NCBI GenBank assembly: GCA_947496215.1
Contig: CANMCF010000009.1
Span: 1-64,000, forward strand
Reading direction: 5' to 3'
From: an uncultured Bizionia sp.
Lineage (GTDB): Bacteria > Bacteroidota > Bacteroidia > Flavobacteriales > Flavobacteriaceae
Length of the DNA stretch: 64,000 bases
Below are positions 25,386 to 35,029 of this stretch, one piece after another. Within the stretch, counting starts at the first letter, position 1; each line of letters begins with the position of its first letter. Under the pieces are notes generated by a model. That model saw only the letters and a program-made list of their open reading frames with translations, was not told the DNA's origin and searched no databases. The position numbers were made by a program, and so were the translations under genes.

Positions 25386-27464
25386 CTAATAATCCAATAG
25401 CTCTTCTATTTTAGTCTTCACCTTTTCAGTTGATGGAATCATTGTTTGTTCCAGAGTGGAATTCAACGGAATTGCTGGCATGTTCTCACTTCCAATTGTC
25501 ATCACTGGTGCATCCAGATACTTGAAGCACTCCTCCTGAACTTTTCCAGACAAGGCCCTTGCAAAGCTATTGTTTGAAGGCTCTTCGGTCACCACAAGAC
25601 ATTTCCCTGTTTTCTTTACGGATTTCATGATGGTGTCTTCATCCAAGGGAAACAAGGTACGCAAATCTATGATTTCTATTTGCTCCTGCATTCCAAGCTC
25701 TTCGGAGGCATTCATTGCCCAATGCACTCCCATTCCGTAAGTAACGATGGTCAATGTCTCCTCATTTTCCTGTTTCCAGATTTCTTGCAATACCCAAGCC
25801 TTTCCAAAAGGCAATACATAGTCTTCATCTGGCTCAACCGACGTAGCTCCTTGTGTTCCGCTAACTTTACTCCAATACAGTCCTTTATGCTCTAAAATAA
25901 CTACTGGGTTCGGGTCGTAGTAAGCTGCTTTCATCAAACCTTTCAAATCGGCTCCGTTACTTGGGTATGCAATTTTTATTCCTCTAATGTTGGTGATTAT
26001 ACTTTCTACAGACGACGAATGGTATGGTCCTCCACTCCCATAGGCTCCTATCGGTACTCGGAGAATCATGCTTACCGGCCATTTTCCGTTGGATAGGTAA
26101 CAACTACGGCTTACTTCTGTAAACAATTGATTTAATCCTGGCCAGATGTAATCGGCAAACTGGACTTCTACGATCGGTTTTAGACCCACTGCACTCATCC
26201 CTACTGTGGACCCCACTATGAAGGCTTCCTGTATTGGTGTGTTGAACACGCGATCGTCTCCAAATTTTTGTGCCAGTGTCGCTGCTTCCCTGAACACGCC
26301 ACCAAGTCTCCCTCCAACATCTTGTCCGTATAGCAAGCATTCCTCGTGTTCTTTCATCAATTCTTCTACTGCAAACAAGGCACAGTCCACCATAACCACT
26401 TTTTCTGCTCCTTCCGGGGAACGCGTTCCTTTTTCCTCTGTTATTGGTGTTGGTGCAAAATCATGGGTAAATAGATCTTCTGCCGTCGGGTCTTCTGCCT
26501 TCAACGCCTTTTCGAAATCGGATTGTACTTTTTCCTTTGCGGCGTTCTCTATGTCATCAACTTCTTTTTCAGAAAATCCAGCATCCAACAATTGTTGTTT
26601 CAACACCGGATAGGGATCACGGGAACGTGCTTCCTCCAAATCGTCACGATACCATTCCATTCTTACACCTGATGTATGGTGATTTAACAAAGGTACTTTC
26701 GCGTGTACCAAAAATGGACGACGTTCGGTACGTATTGTCTCTATGACTTTTTCCAAGGCTTGATAGCTTTCCGTAAAGTTTGCTCCGTCTATCGAAATGG
26801 CTTCCAAGCCATTGAATCCACGTGCATATTCGTAGGCATCCTGTGCTCTGGTTTCTTCTGCATTTGCAGAGATGTCCCAGCCATTGTCTTGAACCAAATA
26901 CAAAATCGGCATTTGTTTCAATGCTGCCATTTGGAAGGCTTCCGCTATTTCGCCTTCTGTAACCGATGCATCTCCCAAGGAACATACGGTTATCGGCTTA
27001 AGCATTCTCGTCTCTTCGAACGGTGATTCCTTGGCCGCTTGATCCTCCAGACCTTTCAATTCCTTGTACTGCATTCCCATGGCAACTCCTGTGGCTGGAA
27101 TGGCTTGCATTCCTGTTGCCGAGGATTGGTGTGGAATCTTTGGCTTGTCATCATCCTTTAAACTCGGGTGTGAATAATAGGTACGTCCTCCAGAGAATGG
27201 ATCTTCTTTTTTTGCCAACAACTGCAACATCAAATCATGAGGTTCCAAACCAAAGGATAGCAACATGGCATCATCCCTATAATATGGAAACGCATAATCT
27301 TGTGGCAACAATTGCAGTCCCAGTGCCACTTGAATTGCCTCATGACCTCTAGAGGTCGCGTGCACGTATTTCGAGACTTGTTTAAAATTGGCTTCGTACA
27401 ATTCTGCCATTGCTTTCGCTGTACATAATTTTGAAAATCCTTTTTCCAGTATGCTTTTATTCAT
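25386..27464 (-). CDS. 2-oxoacid dehydrogenase E1, fused alpha and beta subunits (branched-chain type)
   Basis: 692 residues, a single-chain fusion of the thiamine-dependent E1 alpha (residues ~1-340; thiamine motif GDASVTEGEIAEA to DNGW) and beta subunits (~360-692; YGQDVGGRLGGVFREA, HKGLYWSK, EEPSNNSFA). It decarboxylates a 2-oxoacid and acylates E2. Together with IlvE and E2 genes in the same operon and a divergent Lrp regulator this points to branched-chain 2-oxoacids rather than pyruvate. No E3 gene is in the window, so the general lipoamide dehydrogenase is probably used. Confidence 0.88.
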   Translation of the reverse strand: MNKSILEKGFSKLCTAKAMAELYEANFKQVSKYVHATSRGHEAIQVALGLQLLPQDYAFPYYRDDAMLLSFGLEPHDLMLQLLAKKEDPFSGGRTYYSHPSLKDDDKPKIPHQSSATGMQAIPATGVAMGMQYKELKGLEDQAAKESPFEETRMLKPITVCSLGDASVTEGEIAEAFQMAALKQMPILYLVQDNGWDISANAEETRAQDAYEYARGFNGLEAISIDGANFTESYQALEKVIETIRTERRPFLVHAKVPLLNHHTSGVRMEWYRDDLEEARSRDPYPVLKQQLLDAGFSEKEVDDIENAAKEKVQSDFEKALKAEDPTAEDLFTHDFAPTPITEEKGTRSPEGAEKVVMVDCALFAVEELMKEHEECLLYGQDVGGRLGGVFREAATLAQKFGDDRVFNTPIQEAFIVGSTVGMSAVGLKPIVEVQFADYIWPGLNQLFTEVSRSCYLSNGKWPVSMILRVPIGAYGSGGPYHSSSVESIITNIRGIKIAYPSNGADLKGLMKAAYYDPNPVVILEHKGLYWSKVSGTQGATSVEPDEDYVLPFGKAWVLQEIWKQENEETLTIVTYGMGVHWAMNASEELGMQEQIEIIDLRTLFPLDEDTIMKSVKKTGKCLVVTEEPSNNSFARALSGKVQEECFKYLDAPVMTIGSENMPAIPLNSTLEQTMIPSTEKVKTKIEELLDY

Positions 27465-27548
27465 CTTGAATCCCCACGAAGATGGGTATCTTTTTTTATT
27501 AAACTTCTATAATTTGAATTGTCACCTCTCCTTTTCAATGCTTCTTTT

Positions 27549-27633
27549 GCGTTAGGGGTTGTAGCAACATCCTTTTGCTTTTCGCGAAAGATATAGCGGA
27601 AAGCCCGACTCCCTTTTTCAGGGAGTAACGCCC
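27549..27633 (+). ncRNA. Structured intergenic element between ilvE and E1 genes
   Basis: A closing helix GCGTTA (27549-27554) / TAACGC (27626-27631) encloses a hairpin GTTG-TAG-CAAC (27558-27568), a CTTTTCGCGAAAG hairpin and a 7-bp stem ACTCCCT/AGGGAGT. The AAAGCCCG...ACGCCC wording resembles an intergenic element I remember from other Flavobacteriaceae; this could not be verified. Strand is uncertain since the helices are symmetric; the plus strand is opposite to the operon. Confidence 0.45.
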
Positions 27634-27641
27634 AAACTGGC

Positions 27642-28709
27642 CTATACCAATTCGTTCTCCACTTTTATCATCCATCCGAAGGCATCTTCTACTTTTCCCG
27701 TCTTGATGGCATTCAAGGTATCGTTCACTTCATTCCCCACTGGGCTTTCATCGGACACGTGAATGACTTCTCCTTCCAGTCCGATGTCTTGGATGTAAGC
27801 TATTCCTACAGCTGTTCCTGTCCCGAAAGCCTCTTCCAAGGTTCCGTTATTTGATGCCGTCTTTATCTCATCGATTGTTATGGCTCTCTCCACGACTTCG
27901 TACCCTTTGTCTCTCAACACATCTATTACACTCAGTCTCGTGATACCGTCCAAAATGGATCCATCTCTCTTCGGGGTGATCATTTTTCCACCTATCTTGA
28001 AGAAGATGTTCATGGTTCCCACTTCCTGGATGTACTTGTGTTCCACGGCATCCAACCACAATACTTGATCATAGCCTTTTGCCTTTGCCAATTCTGTTGG
28101 ACGAATGGCTGCTGCATAATTCCCGGCTGCCTTGGCCTCTCCTGTTCCTCCACTGGCTGCCCGTATGTATTTTTTTTCTGCCCACAACTTGATACGCTTG
28201 CTAAAAAACGGTCCAGCTGGCGAAGCCATGATAATGAACTTGTAATGCGTTGCCGCACGCATACCTATGAAAGGTTCATCGGCATACATGAATGGCCTCA
28301 AATACAATGCACTCCCATCTGTTGGAGGAATCCAATTGCGCTCCAGGTCGACCAATTGTTTCAACCCTTCCACAAACAAATCTTCTGGGAAATCGGGCAT
28401 TCCCATTCTATCTGCACTAAAGTTCAATCGTGCTGCGTTTTTATCGGCACGAAACAACATTGGATTTCCTTCTGTATCCACTGTTGCCTTCATTCCCTCG
28501 AAAATGGCTTGTCCATAATGCAATGCCATTGCTGCTGGATGTGTAGGAATCAATTCCAACGGTTCTATTCTTGGATTCGTCCATTCTCCATTTTCAAAGT
28601 CACAAATGAACATATGATCTGTGAACGTTGTTCCCAATGGAATGTTATTGAAATCCAAGGCGTCTACTTTGGATTCTGCAACTTTGGTTATGTTTATGTT
28701 ATGCGACAT
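27642..28709 (-). CDS. ilvE: Branched-chain amino acid aminotransferase
   Basis: 355 residues, class IV PLP aminotransferase of the BCAT type. Visible: YGQAIFEGMKA, LYLRPFMYADEPFIGM, PLP-lysine region VKAAGNYAA-like (EAKAAGNYAAAIRPTELAKA), the VEEVGTMN-type motif QEVGTMNIFFKI, and TRLSVIDVLRDKGYEV, with the GTGTAVGIA loop. It interconverts Leu, Ile and Val with their 2-oxoacids. It lies between E2 and E1 genes of a 2-oxoacid dehydrogenase, forming a branched-chain amino acid breakdown operon. Confidence 0.93.
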   Translation of the reverse strand: MSHNINITKVAESKVDALDFNNIPLGTTFTDHMFICDFENGEWTNPRIEPLELIPTHPAAMALHYGQAIFEGMKATVDTEGNPMLFRADKNAARLNFSADRMGMPDFPEDLFVEGLKQLVDLERNWIPPTDGSALYLRPFMYADEPFIGMRAATHYKFIIMASPAGPFFSKRIKLWAEKKYIRAASGGTGEAKAAGNYAAAIRPTELAKAKGYDQVLWLDAVEHKYIQEVGTMNIFFKIGGKMITPKRDGSILDGITRLSVIDVLRDKGYEVVERAITIDEIKTASNNGTLEEAFGTGTAVGIAYIQDIGLEGEVIHVSDESPVGNEVNDTLNAIKTGKVEDAFGWMIKVENELV

Positions 28710-28749
28710 GATTTTATGTTGTTATATTTTAATATTCTTAGAAGCTCCA

Positions 28750-30045
28750 TTATATTTTTCTATCCGCATCGAATTGCTCGAAGTAATCTGCCACACGGCG
28801 TACGAAAGATCCTCCTAAAAAGCCATCTACCACACGATGATCGAAAGACAATGACAAGTACATCATACTACGTATTGCAATTTCGTCTCCCTTTTCGGTT
28901 TCAATGACTTCCGGTCTTTTCTTTATGATTCCGAGTGCTAAAATGGCTACTTCCGGCTGATTGATTATTGGTGTTCCCATGACACTGCCAAAGGTTCCGA
29001 CGTTGGATATGGTGAACGTACTTCCTTTTATGTCGTCTCCTCCCAATTTGTTTTCTCTTGCTTTTCCTGCTAGTTCATTTACATTTGCTGCCAACGTCTT
29101 CAAATCCTTCTCATCTGCATTTTTCACTACTGGGACAATTAAATTTCCACTTGGCAATGCTGTGGCCATACCAATGTTGACATTTTCTTTTACAATGATG
29201 TTGTTTCCATCTACAGAGGCATTTATGTTTGGAAAATCCTTGACAGCCTTTGCTACTGCCTCCACGAACAATGGTGTAAAAGTCAATCGCTCTCCATATT
29301 TCTCCTTAAAGCTTACCTTATTTGCATTTCTCCAATTCACCATATTAGTCATATCTGCTTCGACATATGCTGTCACGTGTGGTGAAGTATGCTTTGAATA
29401 CACCATATGATCTGCAATCATTTGGCGCATCCTATCCATTTCTATGACTTTCCCTTTCCCTTTGTCAAAGTTTAATTGCGGAATGCGATAAGCTGTTGGA
29501 TCCTGCTGTGCGACTGGTTGTGCGAATTTATATGGCCTTCCATCTTCCAAATATTGAAAAACATCGCTTTTACGCAGTCTCCCTTCATGTCCCGTAGCTG
29601 GAATACGAGCCAGCTCTTCGAAACTGATATGATGCTTTTTTGCCATCTCAATAATTAATGGGGAAAAGAACGTATTTGAATTGGACACGCTGAATTTCTC
29701 CGTCGAATTGTTTGGAATTTGAACAGGTTTGGATCTTTTGGGAGTCTTCACCTTTTCTGTTTTAACATCTGAAGCCTTGGTTTCTTTAGCTTTCACATTG
29801 ATTTCCTCTGAAACCTCCAACAATGCTATCACTTCTCCAACTGGTACTACATCTTTGGCTCCAAACAATGTTTGCATCATTGTCCCTGCTGATGGTGCAG
29901 GAACCTCATTGTCCACCTTGTCGGTTGCAACTTCTAGAATAACATCTCCTTCTTCGAAGCTTTCTCCTTCACTTACCAACCAATTGATAATGGTTCCTTC
30001 TGTTATACTCTCACCCATTTTGGGCATTTTCAATTCAAATTTCAT
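28750..30045 (-). CDS. 2-oxoacid dehydrogenase E2 (dihydrolipoamide acyltransferase)
   Basis: 431 residues. An N-terminal lipoyl domain (lipoylated Lys43 in EVATDKVDNE), an Ala/Lys/Thr-rich linker, the E1/E3-binding domain (~125-165, SPLIIEMAKKHHISFEELAR, TGHEGRLRKSDV) and the catalytic acyltransferase domain (~205-431) ending in LSFDHRVVDGFLGG, with the active-site His and Asp. One lipoyl domain is typical of branched-chain E2. First gene of the operon E2-ilvE-E1. Confidence 0.92.
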   Translation of the reverse strand: MKFELKMPKMGESITEGTIINWLVSEGESFEEGDVILEVATDKVDNEVPAPSAGTMMQTLFGAKDVVPVGEVIALLEVSEEINVKAKETKASDVKTEKVKTPKRSKPVQIPNNSTEKFSVSNSNTFFSPLIIEMAKKHHISFEELARIPATGHEGRLRKSDVFQYLEDGRPYKFAQPVAQQDPTAYRIPQLNFDKGKGKVIEMDRMRQMIADHMVYSKHTSPHVTAYVEADMTNMVNWRNANKVSFKEKYGERLTFTPLFVEAVAKAVKDFPNINASVDGNNIIVKENVNIGMATALPSGNLIVPVVKNADEKDLKTLAANVNELAGKARENKLGGDDIKGSTFTISNVGTFGSVMGTPIINQPEVAILALGIIKKRPEVIETEKGDEIAIRSMMYLSLSFDHRVVDGFLGGSFVRRVADYFEQFDADRKI

Positions 30046-30219
30046 TTAATGAAAACATTAATTTTATTAAAGAATTAAATTTAATGAATTCATCATATTA
30101 CTTATTTTATAATCTTCAAATGTTATCCGATATAGAAAAATACACTTAATTAACACTATTATTTAGTTTTTTATTCTTTTTATTTTTATTTTTACATCTT
30201 TACAAATTAGATTTTTCTT

Positions 30220-30699
30220 ATGCAGGATAAACTTGATGAAATCGATTCCAGAATCTTGTCCTTACTTCAACAGAACAGCGATAGAACGACAAAGAGCATC
30301 GCCAATGAATTGGGTATGACCACAACCCCAATATTCGAACGCATTAAAAAATTGGAAAAACAAGGTTACATCAAAAAGTATGTAGCACTATTGAATCATA
30401 ACAAACTAGGACTCAAACAGACTGTCTTCATTGGCATTACCTTGCAAGGGCATACGAGAAGTTTTCTTGAAAAATTCGTAAAACAAATAAATAACTTCCC
30501 AGAAGTCATAGAATGTCATAGAGTAAGTGGCAATTTTGATTACTTGTTGAAACTTGTGGTTGAAGACATTGAGGCTTATGAAACATTTATCATTACCAAA
30601 CTCACCCTTTTACCTTACTTGGGAAATGTCCAAAGTTTGATTACACTATCTACTGGAAAGGACACCAATGAAATCGATTTGAGTCGCATTAGCGAATAA
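30220..30699 (+). CDS. Lrp/AsnC-family transcriptional regulator
   Basis: 159 residues: AsnC-type helix-turn-helix (LDEIDSRILSLLQQNSDRTT, TPIFERIKKLEKQGYIKKY) and a RAM ligand-binding domain (ECHRVSGNFDYLLKLVVED). It is divergent from the E2-ilvE-E1 operon across a 174-bp A+T-rich space with TTAAT-rich direct repeats. Control of branched-chain amino acid catabolism by an Lrp that senses leucine or another amino acid is the natural reading. Confidence 0.92.
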   Translation: MQDKLDEIDSRILSLLQQNSDRTTKSIANELGMTTTPIFERIKKLEKQGYIKKYVALLNHNKLGLKQTVFIGITLQGHTRSFLEKFVKQINNFPEVIECHRVSGNFDYLLKLVVEDIEAYETFIITKLTLLPYLGNVQSLITLSTGKDTNEIDLSRISE

Positions 30700-30707
30700 A
30701 CAATGTG

Positions 30708-31304
30708 TTATTTCTTAAAAGCCTCCCGCAACGTTTGATAGGCTTCTTCTTGGGAAGGCAAATTCTCTGGCACCTCTCGCAAGGGCTCCACCTCCTTCAA
30801 TGTAGCATGACAGTCGGCAGGCAATTGTTGATATAGTTGTGTTCCTTTGGTTTTCCAGGCTATCATTTCGTCGCTCACTTGCTTGATCACTTTGGCTGGG
30901 TTGCCAACAACCAAACTCCTATTTGGTATCTTGGTCTCTGCTTTCACGAAGGCCATTGCTCCTATTATGCTTTCATCTCCAATTTCTGCATCGTCCATGA
31001 CAACCGTGTTCATACCCACCAAGACATTACGCCCAATGTTTGCTCCATGAATGATCGCTCCATGACCTATGTGTGCACTTTCCTTGAGTGTAATAGACTT
31101 ACCAGGAAACATATGCACTGTGCAATTTTCCTGTACATTGACGCCATCTTCCAAGATTATTTGTCCCCAATCCCCACGTATGGCAGCACCTGGGCCGACA
31201 TAACAATCTTTACCAATGATCACATTACCTGTCACCGCTGCCAATGGGTGGACATAGCTACTTTCGTGTACGACTGGAATGTATCCTTTGAATGCGTATA
31301 TCAT
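30708..31304 (-). CDS. paaY: PaaY-like hexapeptide-repeat thioesterase
   Basis: 198 residues. Left-handed beta-helix hexapeptide repeats (AAVTGNVIIGKDCYVGPGAA to AEIGDESIIGAMAFVKAE) with the gamma-carbonic-anhydrase-like metal histidines (CTVHMFPGKSI, HIGHGAIIHGANIG). PaaY proteins are thioesterases that remove dead-end CoA adducts in phenylacetate breakdown. It is the last gene of the paa operon here, one base after the preceding gene. Confidence 0.85.
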   Translation of the reverse strand: MIYAFKGYIPVVHESSYVHPLAAVTGNVIIGKDCYVGPGAAIRGDWGQIILEDGVNVQENCTVHMFPGKSITLKESAHIGHGAIIHGANIGRNVLVGMNTVVMDDAEIGDESIIGAMAFVKAETKIPNRSLVVGNPAKVIKQVSDEMIAWKTKGTQLYQQLPADCHATLKEVEPLREVPENLPSQEEAYQTLREAFKK

Positions 31305-31305
31305 A

Positions 31306-31644
31306 CTATAACTCTTCTATTGTTGACTTGCCTTCACTTCTATCATCACAAGTCCATTGCCATTCTTCATGCAATCGAATTTTACCATTGGGCAGTATCT
31401 CTGGAATGGATTTGCAAATACCTGTCATTAATTTTCCTTCTATGTTGATTTGATGGTATCTCATATCTATTTCGCCATTAGCTGAAACTATGCCTATGAG
31501 ATTCCCTTTGATAATTTTGCCTCCAGAATACTCCGATGTCAAGATGTTTCCATTTTGTTTGTAATGGAACACGGTTTCTTCGGAGGTTTCTCCATTGTCG
31601 GTGTTCTGGACGGCTTTGAATATTTTATCATTATAATCAATCAT
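31306..31644 (-). CDS. Conserved small protein in the paa operon
   Basis: 112 residues of beta-rich character (GNILTSEYSGGKIIKGNLIG, MRYHQINIEGKLMTGIC, KIRLHEEWQWT). Homologues in Bacteroidota often carry the label N-acetylglutamate synthase, which is not supported by any recognisable GNAT motif here. I see a small sheet domain of unknown function. It lies one base upstream of paaY, so it is in the operon, but a role in phenylacetate use is not shown. Confidence 0.75.
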   Translation of the reverse strand: MIDYNDKIFKAVQNTDNGETSEETVFHYKQNGNILTSEYSGGKIIKGNLIGIVSANGEIDMRYHQINIEGKLMTGICKSIPEILPNGKIRLHEEWQWTCDDRSEGKSTIEEL

Positions 31645-31679
31645 ATACTCTCGAAGACCTGCCTTTTATATTTGATGAT

Positions 31680-32432
31680 TTACTTAAAGCCCTTTAATTT
31701 TTCTTTTGTGAATTCTGACAATACCAGCCTTCCACTTGTTTGCGCACGTTCTGCCAATAGATCATCCCAATCATCTGTCCCTTTCCAGAACACTTTCTTC
31801 ATTTCCATCATAGCTTCCGTATTATAGGTACATAGGTGTTCTGCTGTGACCTTAACTGCTTCATCCAGTTCTTCCGTACTTTCATATACCTGGGTAAACA
31901 AGCCTTTTTGCTTTGCCCATTCTGCTGGATAAAACGTATTTGCATCAATGGCTATTTGAGACATGGCACTCAATCCCATCTTACGCTCTATGGCTGGTCC
32001 AACTACAAATGGCCCAATTCCTATGTTCAACTCACTCAATTTGATTGCTGCAAATTTTGTAGCCATGCAATAATCCGTAGATGCAGCCAATCCTACACCT
32101 CCTCCAACGGTTTTCCCTTGGATGCGACCTATGATGAATTTTGGGCATTTACGCATGGCATTGATGACATTGGCGAAACCTGAAAAGAACACTTTCCCAG
32201 TTGCTGCATCATTGATGTTGATTAACTCCTTGAAACTTGCTCCTGCACAAAAGGTTCTATCTTTTCCACTTTTCAATACGATGACTTTAATCGCATCGTC
32301 ATTTCCTGCATCTGTAATGGTTTGTGCCAATTTTGCCAATATGTCTCCTGGCAGGGAGTTATGTGCAGGATGAAAAAATTCTATGTATCCTACTTCGTTT
32401 TCTATGTCTATTTTAACGTATGGGTCGCTCAT
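31680..32432 (-). CDS. Enoyl-CoA hydratase/isomerase family protein of the paa operon
   Basis: 250 residues of the crotonase fold. Oxyanion-hole segments are DRTFCAGASFKEL and IQGKTVGGGVGLAASTDY. Of the two catalytic glutamates of hydratases, the second is present (KLSELNIGI), but the first (GGGCELA in classical hydratases) is replaced by glycine in GGGVGLA. It could be the PaaF hydratase (2,3-dehydroadipyl-CoA) by position, but the missing acid makes isomerase or another reaction possible, so I leave the symbol empty. Confidence 0.82.
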   Translation of the reverse strand: MSDPYVKIDIENEVGYIEFFHPAHNSLPGDILAKLAQTITDAGNDDAIKVIVLKSGKDRTFCAGASFKELININDAATGKVFFSGFANVINAMRKCPKFIIGRIQGKTVGGGVGLAASTDYCMATKFAAIKLSELNIGIGPFVVGPAIERKMGLSAMSQIAIDANTFYPAEWAKQKGLFTQVYESTEELDEAVKVTAEHLCTYNTEAMMEMKKVFWKGTDDWDDLLAERAQTSGRLVLSEFTKEKLKGFK

Positions 32433-32457
32433 ATTAATAATTGTAATCTTTTATGTT

Positions 32458-34956
32458 TTATATCAATCCAAATTGCTCAAAATGATGGTTCAAATGCTTT
32501 CTCTCAAGTAAATACCATTCATATTTATTCAGTTCACCAAAAACTATGTTCTTCAATACAGCTTTGGGATTTTCTCTGAAATATGCCTTGTAAGATTCTC
32601 TTGCTTCATTTAACTTTTCAATGGCTGTCGTTAAATTTGGATGCTCCAATGTTGCCAATGTTCCTTTTTCCAACAACGGGAAATCTGAATTTCTTGGAAA
32701 TGGCTCATAGTTATATAGGCTATTATGTACCTTTTCCAATATCTTTTCTGGTGTGGCAATGTCAAAGTCCTGAATATCTCCTGAAGCTATCTTATAGGTA
32801 TGTTCCAAATGCTCTACCATATGTTGCGACGTCATTATCCCCCATTTCGGTTTAGCGTCTTCTGCAAGATTGCTCAAGGCTTCCTGAATTTTAGCTTCTG
32901 TCATTTCGACCAAAGACTCTTGTTTCTTTTGAACCATTGTTAAAATGGTTGCCACTGCCACCAATTCATCTTCTGCATCGAATACCTCTACAAACCATTT
33001 TACGATACCACTAGGGTGTTCTGCACTTGCAACATCTCTATCTACTTTTTGCTTACAGGTCAATCGTACATATACTGTATCGTTGTGATATAGTGGACGT
33101 AAAAACCTACATTCTTCCAATCCGTAATTTGCAGATACTGGGCCTTTGTTAGGGTAAACGAACAATCCAGCTGCTGCTGAGATTATAAAATAACCATGTG
33201 CCGTTCTCTTCTCAAAAATACTCCCGTCCAAAGATGTAATGTCCGTATGCGCATAGAAATGATCCCAAGTCACATTTGCGAAGTTGATGATGTCCGTATC
33301 CGTAAAGGTCCGCTTGTGAGTCTTCAATGACATTCCTGGCTGAATGTCTTCCCAATGGTATTTAAAAGGATGCTGTTCTGCTTCCTTGTATTTCGCATTG
33401 GGCTGGTATATACCGGTAATTTCCGTCAGTGTCGTTGGTGAACCCTGAATGGCCGTGCGTTGCAAATAGTGTTTTATGCCTCGCATTCCACCCATTTCCT
33501 CTCCTCCTCCAGCTCTTCCAGGACCACCGTGCACCAAACTTGGCAATGGAGAGCCATGACCGGTACTTTCCTTTGCCATTTCACGATTGATTACCAAAAT
33601 ACGTCCGTGATGGCTTGCTGCATTCACGACGTAATCCTTCGCTATCTTATCATCGTTTGTTGCTATCGATGACACTAGAGATCCTTTACCCATTTGAGCC
33701 AAAGTAATCGCCTCTTCCAGGTTTTTATATGGCATGATGGTACTTACTGGCCCAAAGGCTTCTCTTTCGTGAATAGCTGTATTTTCGAATGGATGGTCTG
33801 CCCTCAATAAAATTGGGCTTATGAAAGCTCCTTTGTTTGAATCCGCTCCTATGGTTTCAATCTTATCAAGACTTCCGTAAACGATCTGTGCTTCTTTGGC
33901 CAAATCCTTCACAGAATCTCTTACAGCTTCTACTTGTTGTTTACTGATAAGTGATCCCATTCTCACTTCTTTCAATCTTGGATCTCCTATCGTAACTTTG
34001 TCCAGCGCCTTACCTAAAGCTATTTGGACATCTTCCACTCGATTCTCAGGAACGATGATTCTTCTGATGGCAGTACATTTTTGTCCTGCCTTTACCGTCA
34101 TTTCCTTTCTTACTTCTTTTATGAACAAATCAAATTCTGGAGTTCCAGGAAGCGCATCTTCGCCTAATATGGAAGCGTTCAATGAATCTGCCTCCATCGT
34201 AAAAGGTACAGCTTCTTGAATGATTCTTGGGTGAGCCTTCAACAGACGGCCTGTTGCTGCCGACCCCGTGAAGGTTACCACATCTTGGGATTCCACCGTG
34301 TCGAGGATGTTACGAACGGTTCCGTTTATGATTTGCAATGCTCCTTCTGGTAAAATTCCTGAGGCTATGATCGTCCTCGCGACTGCTTCTGCCAAATATG
34401 ACGATGATGGTGCTGGCAATACAACTGCAGGAACTCCAGCCATCCAATTGACTGCGCATTTTTCCAACATTCCCCATACTGGGAAGTTAAAGGCGTTGAT
34501 ATGAACTGCCACTCCTTTTTTCGGGACCATGATATGATGTGCCATAAAACGTCCACCGCGAGATAGATCAATGGCGTCTCCTTCCACATGATAGGGTTGA
34601 TTAGGAAACAACTTTCTCAAAGATGCATTCGCAAACAAGTTTCCAAACCCTCCTTCGATATCTATCCAGCTATCTATTTTTGTAGCTCCTGTCCTGTAAC
34701 TCAATTCGTAAAAATCGTTTTTACGTTTGTTAAGGTACAACGCCAAGCTTTTAAGCATGTTCCCTCTCTCTTGGAAGGTCATTTTTCGAAGGACTTCCCC
34801 TCCTTTTGTTCTTCCGTAGTTCAAGATTTCCGGAACGTCCAATCCTTCAATGGCTACACTTGCAAAAGCATCTCCTGTTATGGCATCCAATACAGGGATT
34901 CCTTCTTCTTTTCCCTCTGTCCATTTTCCAAGAACATAATGTTGAATTTTATTCAT
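32458..34956 (-). CDS. paaZ: PaaZ, oxepin-CoA hydrolase/aldehyde dehydrogenase with extra C-terminal DinB-like domain
   Basis: 832 residues; usual PaaZ has about 680. Residues ~1-510 form the aldehyde dehydrogenase (Glu in FTMEADSLNAS, Cys in VKAGQKCTAIRR). Residues ~530-680 form the MaoC-like hotdog hydratase (FTDTDIINFANVTWDHFYAH). The last ~145 residues (from about MTEAKIQEALSNLAED) look like DUF1569, a DinB-type four-helix domain (WGIMTSQHMVEHLEHTY, then LNHHFEQFGLI). PaaZ opens the oxepin ring and oxidises the semialdehyde. The added domain is the unusual part. Confidence 0.92.
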   Translation of the reverse strand: MNKIQHYVLGKWTEGKEEGIPVLDAITGDAFASVAIEGLDVPEILNYGRTKGGEVLRKMTFQERGNMLKSLALYLNKRKNDFYELSYRTGATKIDSWIDIEGGFGNLFANASLRKLFPNQPYHVEGDAIDLSRGGRFMAHHIMVPKKGVAVHINAFNFPVWGMLEKCAVNWMAGVPAVVLPAPSSSYLAEAVARTIIASGILPEGALQIINGTVRNILDTVESQDVVTFTGSAATGRLLKAHPRIIQEAVPFTMEADSLNASILGEDALPGTPEFDLFIKEVRKEMTVKAGQKCTAIRRIIVPENRVEDVQIALGKALDKVTIGDPRLKEVRMGSLISKQQVEAVRDSVKDLAKEAQIVYGSLDKIETIGADSNKGAFISPILLRADHPFENTAIHEREAFGPVSTIMPYKNLEEAITLAQMGKGSLVSSIATNDDKIAKDYVVNAASHHGRILVINREMAKESTGHGSPLPSLVHGGPGRAGGGEEMGGMRGIKHYLQRTAIQGSPTTLTEITGIYQPNAKYKEAEQHPFKYHWEDIQPGMSLKTHKRTFTDTDIINFANVTWDHFYAHTDITSLDGSIFEKRTAHGYFIISAAAGLFVYPNKGPVSANYGLEECRFLRPLYHNDTVYVRLTCKQKVDRDVASAEHPSGIVKWFVEVFDAEDELVAVATILTMVQKKQESLVEMTEAKIQEALSNLAEDAKPKWGIMTSQHMVEHLEHTYKIASGDIQDFDIATPEKILEKVHNSLYNYEPFPRNSDFPLLEKGTLATLEHPNLTTAIEKLNEARESYKAYFRENPKAVLKNIVFGELNKYEWYLLERKHLNHHFEQFGLI

Positions 34957-34982
34957 AATTACTTCTTCTTAATATTACTAAG

Positions 34983-35002
34983 ATTTCCGTTTTCACGGAA
35001 AT
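34983..35002 (-). repeat. Intergenic hairpin, paa hairpin family
   Basis: ATTTCCGT-TTTC-ACGGAAAT, an 8-bp perfect stem with a 4-nt loop between paaZ and paaJ. It has the same core (G-TTTTCA-C type) as hairpins at 39382, 41642 and 41993. Confidence 0.6.
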
Positions 35003-35029
35003 GTTGTGTTTGTTATTTTTGCCAGGAAT

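Noticed and set aside
27549..27633. tRNA or known riboswitch between ilvE and E1 genes
   Set aside because: No acceptor stem with CCA, no T-loop GTTCRANYC, and no known riboswitch core that I can recognise.
28038..28907. 289-residue plus-strand frame opposite ilvE and the E2 gene
   Set aside because: Rich in Cys, Trp and His without pattern, and antisense to two well-defined enzymes.
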